64,000 nt of DNA from JAGOEY01 sp017997515 (GTDB lineage: Bacteria; Pseudomonadota; Gammaproteobacteria; Burkholderiales; Burkholderiaceae_C): the NCBI GenBank assembly GCA_026314275.1, contig CP111109.1:1550001-1614000 (forward strand), read 5' to 3'. The notes beneath the pieces were generated by a model. The model was not told the DNA's origin, made no database searches, and saw nothing but the letters and a program-made list of their open reading frames with translations. Within the stretch, counting starts at the first letter, position 1; every line of letters begins with the position of its first letter. Shown one piece after another: positions 1 through 8,920 of the stretch. The position numbers and the translations under genes are program-made.

Positions 1-211
1 CGAGCTTATACAGAGCTACAGACAGCACTACAGAGCCAAGAATCCACATCCCCGCCAATGCTCCGCCAGACAGATGACGAAGAGGCAACTTATCCATGAT
101 TGCCATGAGCATTGGGGGAGACACAAGCACACAAGCGATATACATCCCACGAGTTGAACCAGGAATGTTCAGCGAAGTGAACTTGAAAGTTTGCGATTGA
201 TTGTTTTCCAT
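1..211 (-). CDS. Hypothetical membrane protein, N-terminal part (runs off the window)
   Basis: An open frame starts with ATG at 211 on the minus strand, preceded by AAAGGTGG as ribosome binding site, and stays open for 70 codons to the window edge. It begins MENNQSQTFKF. A hydrophobic stretch (MYIACVLVSPPMLMAIM) and a second one near the edge (GMWILGSVVLSVALY) suggest a multi-pass membrane protein. The DNA is AT-rich, like the block at 1331-4014 and unlike the GC-rich background, so it is probably of foreign origin. I do not recognise the family. Confidence 0.55.
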   Translation of the reverse strand, partial: MENNQSQTFKFTSLNIPGSTRGMYIACVLVSPPMLMAIMDKLPLRHLSGGALAGMWILGSVVLSVALYKL

Positions 212-354
212 GTTATCCACCTTTAAAAATTGGTAGATAGAACATAGCGTCGATTCGAGCTACGGCGCAAGATCATATCTACAAGAGACGCAAAACTTTA
301 CGCATGAATTTGCTTTTCAAATTTTCTCTGATATAAATTTAATTACATAATAAC

Positions 355-1330
355 AGAGATGCTGGGGTACAAACACAGCGGTTTCTCGGTGGACGCCGGT
401 GTCTGCATCGAAGCCCACGACCGCGCTGCGCTGGAGCGGCTGCTGCGCTATTGCGCGCGTCCACCGTTTTCCATGGAGCGCCTACGCAAAGAGGGAAGCA
501 AACTGGTGTACCGCTGCGGCAAGCAGCGCAGCGAACCCACCAGCGACAAGCGTGGTGCCAAGGCAGATGAGCTGCACCTCACACCGCTGGAGCTGATCGA
601 CCGCATTGCCGCGCTGGTTCCCCCGCCACGCACCCACCGGCACCGCTATTTTGGCGTGTTGGCACCCAACTCGCCGCTCAGGGCTGCGGTGACGGCGCTG
701 GCGACACCGGCGCAAGCCGCTCCCGTGCTGGGCGCGTCGATCAGCACGGGGGAGTGCGCGCCTGGTGTGGTACCGATGAGCAGCGCGCTGCCATCCCAGA
801 GCGAGCCGGTGCTGCCCAAGCGTGCAGCGCACTACCTGTGGGCGGTGCTGATCGCCCGCATCTACGAGGTGTTCCCCCTCTTGTGTCCGCTGTGTGGCGG
901 GCAGATGCGCATCATCGCGTTCATTACGCACAGCGCTGACATCCGGCACATCCTGGACCACATCGGGGCAGATTCAGAGCCACCCCGCATCTCCCCGGCG
1001 CGCGGGCCACCGCTGTGGGATGACTGTAGTGATGCGCAGATGGATGACGGGGCGCAAACCGAGCCAGCAGACTGGGGCCTAGCGGCGCAACCGGCACCGG
1101 ACTTTGAGGTCGATCAGCGCATCAGTTGGTGAATGAACAAAGCGGCGATTTTGACTTGCCGCGAACTGGCTCTGCGCCCGGTACACGCCGAGCGCCGCAA
1201 ATCACTCTCCTGAACGCCAAACCCTGGTGGTGAACCTGACACCTGGGCGGGAAAATCGAGTGTCTCAGCCGGCTTGATGGCGCTTCCGCGGTGCGATACT
1301 TGGCCTCATGCGGTTAAAACGCCTATCCGT
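355..1330 (+). mobile_element. IS91-family element copy A, 5'-truncated
   Basis: Similarity to the other copies begins at about 355, where AT-rich DNA changes abruptly to GC-rich, and ends at the shared 3' terminus (..CGCCTATCCGT) at 1330. It holds the last 259 codons of the transposase plus the common tail of about 198 bp after the stop. It has no promoter and no N-terminal domains, so it is not autonomous. Confidence 0.9.
356..1132 (+). pseudogene. IS91-family transposase, C-terminal fragment (copy A)
   Basis: The frame corresponds to residues 262-519 of the intact transposase in copy F. It keeps the region with two tyrosines (LLRYCARPP and KLVYR), the CPLCGGQMR zinc pair and the PARGPPLWDD motif, and lacks the N-terminal zinc finger and HUH motif. 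The variant residues are Q in CGGQMR and G in DWGL. It cannot be catalytic by itself. Confidence 0.9.
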
Positions 1331-1600
1331 GAGAACGATCGAACCTTTTTGCGTGCCCCATCGCGAGTTGACGGATCCTCGTTCGTAACGTCGTCCGCAG
1401 AGCGCGGTGACCTCACGTTCACATTCTTCGATGAATGCCTTCACTGCGCACGGAAGAAGCGTCGAGATCAGCAGATGCTGCGTGTCGATCGGCTTTTCGT
1501 CTAAGTCTTCGAATTTATTTTCTAGAATTTCTTTGCGCTTGGCATGCTTCAAAATCTTTCGCGGCTTGCGAGTTCGGAACTGAACGGGTACATTTCCCAT
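1331..1600 (-). pseudogene. IS256-family (Mutator) transposase, N-terminal fragment
   Basis: The frame starts with ATG at 1600 behind a GAGGAG ribosome binding site and encodes about 90 residues before running into the end of copy A. The segment ALCGRRYERG followed by WGTQKGSIVL resembles the N-terminal part of Mutator transposases, in which a GRRYxR patch precedes a glycine-rich stretch. The DDE catalytic core is missing. Family assignment rests on this short region only. Confidence 0.6.
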
Positions 1601-1680
1601 GTCGGGTGGCTCCTCTTTTTCGTGATTTGTTTGACTCGTGATAAGCCAAGGAAATCACTGGTGGTTGAGCCACTCAACCT
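1331..1680 (-). mobile_element. IS256-family element, left-end fragment
   Basis: This is the start of a Mutator/IS256-type element reading leftwards. Its presumed outer end lies near 1651-1680, where a GGTTGAG-TGG-CTCAACC palindrome sits next to the truncated DoxX gene. The interior is cut at 1330/1331 by the 3' terminus of IS91-like copy A, so the insertions are nested: IS256 into or beside DoxX, then IS91-like into IS256. Confidence 0.6.
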
Positions 1681-1911
1681 TCAAATTTCAACTAAGCTGC
1701 GGACATCGCCTAGAATTGCCAATCCACCCAACACTTTCGCAAAGCCCAAAATTTTCATCAGATAAAGAGGATAACCAAGAAGTTGCATCGTCTTAACGAT
1801 GGATTCCGGTCCGCTAGTGAACAGCTCCACTAATCCGCCGCCGGCTCCTGGAACCATGAGCAATATTGTTAATACCCAATAAATAATTCGATTTCGTTTT
1901 GTTGTATCCAT
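1681..1911 (-). pseudogene. DoxX-like integral membrane protein, C-terminally truncated
   Basis: The preferred start is the ATG at 1911, because GGAG lies 7 nt upstream; an ATG at 1923 is also possible. The 76-residue product has the features of DoxX_2-type proteins: RIIYWVLTILLM as first membrane segment, then LLGYPLYLMKILGFAKVLGG. Family members continue for roughly 40 more residues, but this frame ends at VRSLVEI beside the IS256 end, so it is probably disrupted. It is divergent from the AraC regulator at 2041, a common pairing. Confidence 0.6.
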
Positions 1912-2040
1912 TTTTTTCTCCATTCCTAATACTTCGATTTGTCTAATTTATGAAATTGACTATACGGCATAAAAATCCTATATATCATGCTTAATAGTTC
2001 GGATAATATGACTTATTGAACACTTTTGGTAGGAAAAAAT

Positions 2041-2976
2041 ATGGATGTTCTCAGTGAAATTTTAGATAAGGTAGAGCTTACTAGCAGCTACTGGTATCGA
2101 ACTTCATTTGCTGGAGATTGGGGCATCCATCTTCCCCAGGATGAGAATCTGGCGATATTTCACATCGTCACTCACGGCGAGTTTTGGTACGAGGTGCCGA
2201 AGCTTAAACTGAAGGCCTTAGCGGAGCAGGGCGATATTTTGATCTTATTCAAAGGGATGGAGCACACCATGACCAGTGCGCCAAAGATGAAGACCGAGCC
2301 CGCGGTTAAATTTAGATCGAAGGCCAACCTCACCGAAGCTCAAGTTTTGGAATACGGCGATCAGAGCAAACCAAAAGCAAACGTCGTGTGCGGGCATTTT
2401 TGTTTTAATGGCGGGCCCGATCATCCATTTTTAAATTCGCTACCAAACGTCGTGCATGTGAAGAGCACCGAGAACTCGCACTCCCCTTGGCTTGCCATGC
2501 ATTTAAGTATGATAGAACAAGAAGCAAAATCAGGGCTCCCCGGAAGTAACACTCTGGTCAGGAAGCTGACAGAAATTATCTTCGTGCAAGCCTTAAGAAT
2601 TCACATGCACAAACACAATAAACAGACAGGATTTTTCAAACTGATCGAGAATCCGCAGATCAGCAAAACCCTAGAAGCTATCCATCATAGTCTCGATAAA
2701 AAGTGGGGTCTTGACGATCTCGCTGAGATTGCTGGGATGTCGCGTACCAACTACAGCGTTAAATTTAAGGAGCTGTCTGGCATGACACCTCTTGATTATT
2801 TAACTTATTGTCGGCTTGAAAAAGCGAAGCAGCTGCTTAAAGAATCCGGGAAGTCTGTTCCCGAGGTGAGTGAAGCCGTCGGATATCCGGCGCACGAACA
2901 CTTTCAAAAATTGTTTAAGAAAAGAATTGGTTTAACTCCGAGTGCTTACCGAAAAGAAAACTATAAAAAGGTATGA
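2041..2976 (+). CDS. AraC-family transcriptional regulator (cupin-type sensor domain)
   Basis: The 311-residue protein starts at ATG 2041, with TAGGA 8 nt upstream; a TTG at 2026 would add five residues. Residues 1-190 resemble the cupin-like ligand domain of AraC_binding_2 type regulators (DWGIHLPQ, FHIVTHGEFW, GDILILFKGMEHTM). The C-terminal 100 residues are an AraC HTH pair: WGLDDLAEIAGMSRTNYSVKF, then VPEVSEAVGYPAHEHFQKLFKK and a GLTPSAYRK end. It is divergent from the broken DoxX gene, which it probably controls, and overlaps the next gene by 4 nt. The codons are AT-rich, suggesting a donor outside this lineage. Confidence 0.85.
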   Translation: MDVLSEILDKVELTSSYWYRTSFAGDWGIHLPQDENLAIFHIVTHGEFWYEVPKLKLKALAEQGDILILFKGMEHTMTSAPKMKTEPAVKFRSKANLTEAQVLEYGDQSKPKANVVCGHFCFNGGPDHPFLNSLPNVVHVKSTENSHSPWLAMHLSMIEQEAKSGLPGSNTLVRKLTEIIFVQALRIHMHKHNKQTGFFKLIENPQISKTLEAIHHSLDKKWGLDDLAEIAGMSRTNYSVKFKELSGMTPLDYLTYCRLEKAKQLLKESGKSVPEVSEAVGYPAHEHFQKLFKKRIGLTPSAYRKENYKKV

Positions 2977-3719
2977 AAATGAAAATCTATAACTCTCCTG
3001 TGAACAAAATTGCTTTCTGGGTCATCGTCGTCGGCAGTGTATTCTGTCTTCTTCTCCCTTTATTCTTACCTCTTCTTCCTCTTCACTACTTGAAGGATTA
3101 TGGCGAAATAGGAGATGCTTTTGGAGGTATTTCGAACCCATTCGTACAGATACTAGGTTCAGTAGTTCTGTTTTTAGCGCTGAAAGCCCAGATTGATGCG
3201 AATAGAATCCTTCATCAGCAAATCGAAAAAGAAAACACGAAGGAGCAACTAAGGCACGAGTTAGATCAACTTCACGAACTTTATATGTTCGTCGAAAGAA
3301 ACATCAAAAATTTTAGTTACGATCAAGAAAAGACCGTTGATGGCAAGACGCAAATGATCCTTCTGTATTCTCGACGTGCGATTAAATGTTTCATTGAGGA
3401 TCTAGAGAACTTGGATGTTGATATTCACAAAGATGGCGACGTTTTAATGTTCGACGGGGTCAAAGAAATTATGAGCATTTTGTACAGCGTCGAACTGTTT
3501 TTTAATAAAATTAAAGGCAGCGAAATTGCGCCTTATCACAAGAATTTTTATAAAACTCTTATGCAGCACGAGCTTCTCTTCAGTGTTTTTCCCTACCAAG
3601 AACTTGATAATCAAGCCCATCTTAGACATGAACCTTGCGATGAATGCGGTGTATACCATGCAAACTATCCACCACTGATTTATGATCGGCTGCAGGAAAT
3701 TAAGAAAAGTTTCATCTGA
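2973..3719 (+). CDS. Membrane protein resembling putative phage abortive-infection proteins
   Basis: The start codon overlaps the AraC stop (ATGA at 2973), so the two genes are translationally coupled. The 248-residue product has one N-terminal membrane helix (FWVIVVGSVFCLLLPLFLP), then the segment YGEIGDAFGGISNPFVQILG with a second hydrophobic stretch, then a charged, probably coiled region. The G-GD-FGG--NP arrangement is typical of proteins annotated as putative phage abortive infection proteins. A cysteine/histidine patch (CDECGVYH) lies near the C-terminus. Function is inferred from this resemblance only; a role in phage defence is untested. Confidence 0.6.
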   Translation: MKMKIYNSPVNKIAFWVIVVGSVFCLLLPLFLPLLPLHYLKDYGEIGDAFGGISNPFVQILGSVVLFLALKAQIDANRILHQQIEKENTKEQLRHELDQLHELYMFVERNIKNFSYDQEKTVDGKTQMILLYSRRAIKCFIEDLENLDVDIHKDGDVLMFDGVKEIMSILYSVELFFNKIKGSEIAPYHKNFYKTLMQHELLFSVFPYQELDNQAHLRHEPCDECGVYHANYPPLIYDRLQEIKKSFI

Positions 3720-3779
3720 TGGTTTGCGGCGATGCTAGATTCAATCGGCATCGGGACCAGGTTCACAGCCATTCAAAAC

Positions 3780-4014
3780 TTATTTGCTTACGCTGGAAAA
3801 ATCGGCGTTTTGAAGAAAGTTTTGGCTCTTCGAAACTGGTTGTTCACAAGGCTTGATATATATTCGTTCGCTCGTTTTATACACATTCAAACTTACGTAA
3901 TCTATTCCGCCAGCCTCTTCCGCAAAAAACTTAAAGCTCTGGCCGCCATTAAATGTTTTCTTGGTCACAATATAAAGTCGATTTTCGAATTTAGCTTTGT
4001 TCCCTCGGGAATTG
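3780..4014 (-). pseudogene. Unrecognised protein, C-terminal fragment cut by copy B
   Basis: The minus-strand frame enters from the copy B boundary and continues 78 codons to a stop at 3780. It contains NRLYIVTKKTFNGGQSFKFF and GGIDYVSLNVYK, an amphipathic, protein-like composition without long low-complexity runs. The N-terminus is lost because copy B begins at about 4015. I do not recognise the family. The AT-rich base use matches the neighbouring block. Confidence 0.4.
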
Positions 4015-4927
4015 CGACCGTCCAGGCCTTGAGCGGCTCTTGCGCTATTGCGCCCGCCCACCCTTTGCGATGGACAGGCTGCGCAAAGAGGGAAGCAAAC
4101 TGGTGTACCGCTGCGGCAAGCAGCGCAGCGAACCCACCAGCGACAAGCGTGGTGCCAAGGCAGATGAGCTGCACCTCACACCGCTGGAGCTGATCGACCG
4201 CATTGCCGCGCTGGTTCCCCCGCCACGCACCCACCGGCACCGCTATTTTGGCGTGTTGGCACCCAACTCGCCGCTCAGGGCTGCGGTGACGGCGCTGGCG
4301 ACACCGGCGCAAGCCGCTCCCGTGCTGGGCGCGTCGATCAGCACGGGGGAGTGCGCGCCTGGTGTGGTACCGATGAGCAGCGCGCTGCCATCCCAGAGCG
4401 AGCCGGTGCTGCCCAAGCGTGCAGCGCACTACCTGTGGGCGGTGCTGATCGCCCGCATCTACGAGGTGTTCCCCCTCTTGTGTCCGCTGTGTGGCGGGCA
4501 GATGCGCATCATCGCGTTCATTACGCACAGCGCTGACATCCGGCACATCCTGGACCACATCGGGGCAGATTCAGAGCCACCCCGCATCTCCCCGGCGCGC
4601 GGGCCACCGCTGTGGGATGACTGTAGTGATGCGCAGATGGATGACGGGGCGCAAACCGAGCCAGCAGACTGGGGCCTAGCGGCGCAACCGGCACCGGACT
4701 TTGAGGTCGATCAGCGCATCAGTTGGTGAATGAACAAAGCGGCGATTTTGACTTGCCGCGAACTGGCTCTGCGCCCGGTACACGCCGAGCGCCGCAAATC
4801 ACTCTCCTGAACGCCAAACCCTGGTGGTGAACCTGACACCTGGGCGGGAAAATCGAGTGTCTCAGCCGGCTTGATGGCGCTTCCGCGGTGCGATACTTGG
4901 CCTCATGCGGTTAAAACGCCTATCCGT
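4015..4927 (+). mobile_element. IS91-family element copy B, 5'-truncated
   Basis: Element sequence begins around 4015 (..CGACCGTCC, inside the transposase gene) and ends at the shared terminus at 4927. It is the shortest of the ten gene-bearing copies on the transposase side. Confidence 0.9.
4016..4729 (+). pseudogene. IS91-family transposase, C-terminal fragment (copy B)
   Basis: The frame covers about residues 283-519 of the intact protein, starting at DRPGLERLL. It keeps the tyrosine region and the C-terminal zinc pair and lacks the zinc finger and HUH motif. Variants are Q in CGGQMR and G in DWGL, the same as copy A. Confidence 0.9.
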
Positions 4928-4970
4928 GGCCAGTAAACACCCGCATTGGAGGCAATTGCCGCTAATGCTG

Positions 4971-5447
4971 CTACTGGTACTGCGCAGCGGTGATGAACTC
5001 GCTGAAGGTTTCGCACCACACGATCACGGTGTTGAACTTCGCCAGGTCCACGCCCTGCGGCACCGGGACGATGAAGTTGCTGAACGTCTTTACGTCCCCC
5101 ACGCGCTGCATCTGCGGTTTGAGGCGCTTGAAGTCGGCCTCGGTCTCCACAAACTCGGGCGACAGATAGAGCTTGTAGTCCGGCCCCGGGGCCAGCTTGC
5201 CCACCAGGCTGATGGCTTGCGGGCTGATGGAGACAGTGCCCTCGCCCCAGTGCAGGGCGTCGCTGTCCTTCAGATCGCGGCGGAAGGTGGCGGTCCATTG
5301 CGCTACAGGCACACTCGCCTTGATCTCCTGCTCGGTGGGTGCATCCGGTGCGATCAGGATCGGCAGCGCATACACGCCCAGCGCAAACCCCAGGCCCAAG
5401 GTGAGCAGGTGCGAGGCGGTGAGCAGAAGGGGCTTCAGGGGTTTCAT
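4971..5447 (-). CDS. DM13 domain protein, exported
   Basis: The ATG at 5447 gives a 158-residue protein beginning MKPLKPLLLTASHLL with a hydrophobic leader up to PILIAPDAP, a signal peptide or single membrane anchor. The rest is a DM13 domain: LHWGEGTVSI, LAPGPDYKLYLSP, VGDVKTFSNFIVPVP and the closing VIVWCETFSEFI, with the conserved cysteine. DM13 domains are proposed to be redox or electron-transfer modules at the cell surface. A longer frame upstream to 5531 lacks family support. The gene follows a hydrolase remnant in the same direction, and both sides of this short block are cut by IS91-like copies. Confidence 0.8.
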   Translation of the reverse strand: MKPLKPLLLTASHLLTLGLGFALGVYALPILIAPDAPTEQEIKASVPVAQWTATFRRDLKDSDALHWGEGTVSISPQAISLVGKLAPGPDYKLYLSPEFVETEADFKRLKPQMQRVGDVKTFSNFIVPVPQGVDLAKFNTVIVWCETFSEFITAAQYQ

Positions 5448-5527
5448 GGCATCGGACTCAAGAGCTTCGCGCCATTGTAACCGCTGTGCCCAACACCCAA
5501 ACTCGCCCCGCAATACCCGGCGGCGCG

Positions 5528-5643
5528 TCAACCCGCCTTCGCCAGAAACCCGTCCACCAGCGCGAAGTGCTCCGGCACATTGAGCGCGGGCGCATGGCCG
5601 CAGCCCGGTACCTCCACCACCTGCGCCAGCCCGCGAGCACCGG
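5528..5643 (-). pseudogene. Alpha/beta hydrolase, C-terminal remnant
   Basis: On the minus strand, codons from 5643 to the TGA at 5528-5530 read LAQVVEVPGCGHAPALNVPE and then FALVDGFLAKAG. The GCGHAP segment holds the catalytic histidine of alpha/beta-hydrolase-fold enzymes in its usual position about 25 residues from the end. Everything upstream is replaced by the lpdA tail in front of copy C. It probably once headed an operon with the DM13 gene. Confidence 0.6.
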
Positions 5644-5695
5644 GGCGGAAGTGGCGCATGGCAGCTGCACGGATGTGCCGCCTGCGCGCAAGTAA
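5644..5695 (+). pseudogene. lpdA: lpdA tail carried in front of copy C
   Basis: The 17 codons AEVAHGSCTDVPPARK-stop are identical to the end of the dihydrolipoyl dehydrogenase fragment at 24006-24371, and the identity continues through the terminator into the element. Upstream the sequence is unrelated hydrolase DNA. This marks a 5' junction lying outside the element, inside host DNA. Confidence 0.75.
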
Positions 5696-5718
5696 GTCCG
5701 CAGCCAAGCTACCCTGAC

Positions 5719-5755
5719 AAGGCCCGAACTGGCGACGGTTCGGGCCTTGTGCTTT
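5719..5755 (+). terminator. Rho-independent terminator (lpdA) hitch-hiking with copy C
   Basis: An 11-bp stem AAGGCCCGAAC / GTTCGGGCCTT with loop TGGCGACG is followed by TGTGCTTTG, a weak T-rich tail. The same hairpin follows the lpdA fragment at 24395. Confidence 0.65.
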
Positions 5756-5780
5756 GCGTACCCAAACAATCGCCGCAGAA

Positions 5781-5800
5781 TACTGTGCATTTGTACAGTA
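5781..5800 (+). promoter_or_regulatory. LexA (SOS) box upstream of copy C transposase
   Basis: TACTGTGCATTTGTACAGTA is a perfect TACTG-N10-CAGTA / CTGT-N8-ACAG palindrome ending 2 nt before the ATG at 5803. It overlaps a possible -10 hexamer (AATACT). It is identical to the box in front of the intact copy F. Confidence 0.75.
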
Positions 5801-5802
5801 TT

Positions 5803-7379
5803 CATGTCAGCCACTTCCAAGCCCAAGCTCTACAACCCACGCCACCCCGAACGCACGCTGCTCTACCAAACGGTAGCCGAGCACTACGAGACCTGGCTAG
5901 AGTTGGCCAGCGCGGGTCAGTTCGACGGCCAGGGCGACCACCACACCCCCAAGCCCTTCGTGCGCAAAGCGTTTGCCAAGTATCTTGAGTGCGGCATCTT
6001 TGCCCATGGCTTTGCCCGCGCTCGCTGCGGCGACTGTGGGCACGACTACTTTGTAGCCTTCTCCTGCAAAGGCCGGGGAGTCTGCCCCTCGTGCACCACC
6101 CGGCGCATGGTGGAGACAGCAGCGCACCTGAACGATCACGTATTCCCCCGCCTGCCGGTGCGCCAGTGGGTGCTCTCCGTGCCCAAGAGGTTGCGGTACT
6201 TCATGCAACGCGACGGAGCGGTGCTGAGCATGGTGCTGCGCATCTTTCTGCGGGTGATCGCACAAACTCTGCAGACCCACAGCCCCGGTGCGGCCCATAT
6301 GGACAAGGCAGGCCTGCACATCGGTGCCATCGCCTTCATTCACCGATTCGGCTCCAGCCTCAATGAACACGTCCACTTCCACGTTTGTGTGGTGGACGGG
6401 GTGTTTGAGGAAGTGGAGGGCGAGGGCGATGCTGATGCGACCCCTCGAATCTCATCGCCGGGTGTCATCTTTCACGCGGCCACCGGCATCGATGCGGCTA
6501 CCGTGGCCCCAGTGCAGACCACACTGCAAAAACGCATCCTGCGCGCCTTCGTTGCTCGGGGCCTGCTGGAGAACTGTGACGCCAAAGACATGCTGGGCTA
6601 CAAACACAGCGGCTTCTCGGTGGATGCGGGGGTGTGCATCGAAGCCCACGACCGCGCTGCGCTGGAGCGGCTGCTGCGCTATTGCGCTATTGCGCTATTG
6701 CGCGCGTCCACCGTTTTCCATGGAGCGCCTACGCAAAGAGGGAAGCAAACTGGTGTACCGCTGTGCCAAACAGCGCAGCGAGCCCACCAGTGACAAGCGT
6801 GGTGCCAAGGCAGATGAGCTGCACCTCACACCGCTGGAACTGATCGACCGCATCGCCGCGCTGGTTCCCCCGCCACGCACCCACCGGCACCGCTACTTTG
6901 GTGTGCTGGCACCAAACTCGCCGCTGAGGGCTGCGGTGACGGCGCTGGCGACACCGGCGCAAGCCGCTCCCGTGCTGGGCGCGTCGATCAGCACGGGGGA
7001 GTGCGCGCCTGGTGTGGTACCGATGAGCAGCGCGCTGCCATCCCAGAGCGAGCCGGTGCTGCCCAAGCGTGCAGCGCACTACCTGTGGGCGGTGCTGATC
7101 GCCCGCATCTACGAGGTGTTCCCCCTCTTGTGTCCGCTGTGTGGCGGGCATATGCGCATCATCGCGTTCATTACGCACAGCGCTGACATCCGGCACATCC
7201 TGGACCACATCGGGGCAGATTCAGAGCCACCCCGCATCTCCCCGGCGCGCGGGCCACCGCTGTGGGATGACTGTAGTGATGCGCAGATGGATGACGGGGC
7301 GCAAACCGAGCCAGCAGACTGGGGCCTAGCGGCGCAACCGGCACCGGACTTTGAGGTCGATCAGCGCATCAGTTGGTGA
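5803..7379 (+). pseudogene. IS91-family transposase, full length but frameshifted (copy C)
   Basis: The start is intact (MSATSKPKLYNP), with the zinc finger CGDC/CPSC and the HUH motif NEHVHFH. At 6678-6701 the 8-bp unit GCTATTGC occurs three times where copies A, B, D, F, G, H and J have one. The extra 16 bp shift the frame, so the upstream part stops at 6793 and the C-terminal part continues in another frame to 7379. Copies E and I carry the same insertion. Confidence 0.85.
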
Positions 7380-7577
7380 ATGAACAAAGCGGCGATTTTG
7401 ACTTGCCGCGAACTGGCTCTGCGCCCGGTACACGCCGAGCGCCGCAAATCACTCTCCTGAACGCCAAACCCTGGTGGTGAACCTGACACCTGGGCGGGAA
7501 AATCGAGTGTCTCAGCCGGCTTGATGGCGCTTCCGCGGTGCGATACTTGGCCTCATGCGGTTAAAACGCCTATCCGT

Positions 7578-8032
7578 ACGCGCACCGGTCGGCCCTCAAA
7601 CTGGTCATTGTAAAAATCCACCAGCGCGGCGTACGGCGGGCGTGCCGGAATGGAGCCGCGCCAGACGGGCAGTGCGGCGTAGCCCGATATCAGATCGCCG
7701 CGCAAGTTCGAGATGCGGTAGAACATGTGGCTCTGGTTGTCGGCCTCGAAGGCTTCCAGGGCGGAATAGGGCACCGTTGCGCGCAGCTCGGCGGCGTCGT
7801 CGTAACCGCTCACGTCCAGCTGCTCGCTGATGCTTTTGGCCGATGCGAGCAGCGTGCGGTCGTAGGCGGTGTGCAGTGAACTGAGCGTTTGCCGGTAGAG
7901 GCTGAAGGTGTTGAAGCCGACAAAGAGCAGCACCGGCAACAAGATGCCCAGCAGCAACTCCCCGCGCAGCGACAGCGCGCGCCGCGCCACGGGGTGGCCA
8001 GCGACGGGCGTGCGCGGCGTGGTGGGGTTCAT
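7578..8032 (-). pseudogene. TctE-like sensor histidine kinase, N-terminal fragment
   Basis: The frame starts at ATG 8032, 61 nt downstream of the response regulator stop, in the usual regulator-kinase order. The 151 remaining residues hold a cytoplasmic leader, one membrane helix (LLLGILLPVLLFVGFNTFSLY) and a periplasmic 2CSK_N-type sensor region (TLLASAKSISEQLD, HMFYRISNLRGDLISGY). The second membrane helix, HAMP, HisKA and ATPase domains are gone because copy C's 3' end abuts at 7577. The regulator therefore has no intact partner here. Duplicated at 28821-29275. Confidence 0.8.
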
Positions 8033-8093
8033 TGGCTAACCTCCGTGCTGCGCACTGCGGTGCGAGCCCCCTTCGGAGCGGCCGGGCGGGGGG

Positions 8094-8777
8094 TCATGCG
8101 CCCTCGGCTTTGATCAGGTAGCCCAGGCCGCGCAAGGTCATGAGGGTCAGGCCCGTGTCGGTGAGTTTTTTGCGCAAGCGGTACACCACCACTTCGATGG
8201 CCTCGTACTGCACGTCCAGCTGGCCCGGAAACACCAGCTCATACAGCCGCTCCTTGGTGACGGCGTGGCCGGGCCGCGCCAGCAGCGCGTGCACCAGGGC
8301 CAGTTCGCGCGGCGTGAGCTCCAGGGCCGTGTCGCCCAGGTACAGTGCTCCACTCTCTTTTTCGTAGCGCACAGCGCCTATCTGTATTGAGTTTGAGCCC
8401 GATTTGGCTTGAGTTACATCACTGCGGCGCACCAGGGCGTGCAGCCGCGCTTCCAGTTCGTCCAGGTCGAAGGGCTTGGGCAGGTAGTCGTCGGCGCCGG
8501 CGTTCAGGCCCACCACGCGGTCGCCCACCGTGCCGCGTGCGGTGAGGATCAGCACGGGGGTGCGCAAGCCGCGCGCGCGCGCCTGCTCGAGCACCTGCAG
8601 GCCGTCGAGCCCGGGCAGGGTGAGGTCAAGCACCACGGCGTCGGGTGGGTGGCTGCTCCAGCGGGCCAGTGCGCCGTGGCCCTCGCCCAGGGCGGTGACC
8701 CGTATGCCACGGCGCTCCAGCGCGCGCGTCAGCGTGGTCTGCATGGTGGGGTCGTCTTCAACGAGAAGCAATTGCAT
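8094..8777 (-). CDS. OmpR/TctD-family response regulator
   Basis: The start is the ATG at 8777 (MQLLLVEDDPTMQ); an upstream extension in the track of the same frame lacks family support. The 227-residue protein has a receiver domain with the acidic pair ED, the phosphoacceptor aspartate in VVLDLTLPGLDG, the LTAR threonine and the KPFD lysine, and then a winged-helix DNA-binding domain (LELTPRELALVHALLARPG, EVVVYRLRKKL, TLRGLGYL). TctD regulators usually control uptake of di- and tricarboxylates. The divergent porin gene is the likely target. Duplicated at 29337-30020. Confidence 0.88.
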   Translation of the reverse strand: MQLLLVEDDPTMQTTLTRALERRGIRVTALGEGHGALARWSSHPPDAVVLDLTLPGLDGLQVLEQARARGLRTPVLILTARGTVGDRVVGLNAGADDYLPKPFDLDELEARLHALVRRSDVTQAKSGSNSIQIGAVRYEKESGALYLGDTALELTPRELALVHALLARPGHAVTKERLYELVFPGQLDVQYEAIEVVVYRLRKKLTDTGLTLMTLRGLGYLIKAEGA

Positions 8778-8920
8778 GCGCGGCACGATAGCACTGCCGC
8801 GCACAGGTGTTTTCCCTGGGTCCGTGGACAGCCAATTGAAAGCTGTGCTTCTTAGCATGAACACCGCAGAAATTTTTCTGCAGTCCCGAAAAATTACCAA
8901 AACCCCCAAGGAGATACTCC

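Larger units (their letters stand above)
5644..7577 (+). mobile_element. IS91-family element copy C with captured lpdA tail
   Basis: This copy and F are the only ones with the promoter and start of the transposase. The element proper probably starts after the terminator (about 5750), but sequence shared with F reaches back to 5644, inside lpdA. The 3' terminus is at 7577, abutting a truncated sensor kinase. Confidence 0.85.

Noticed and set aside
8360..8415. A possible R1 copy inside the response regulator gene
   Set aside because: Only the end resembles R1 (GATTTGGCTTGAG); the hairpin stems are missing, so similarity is too weak.
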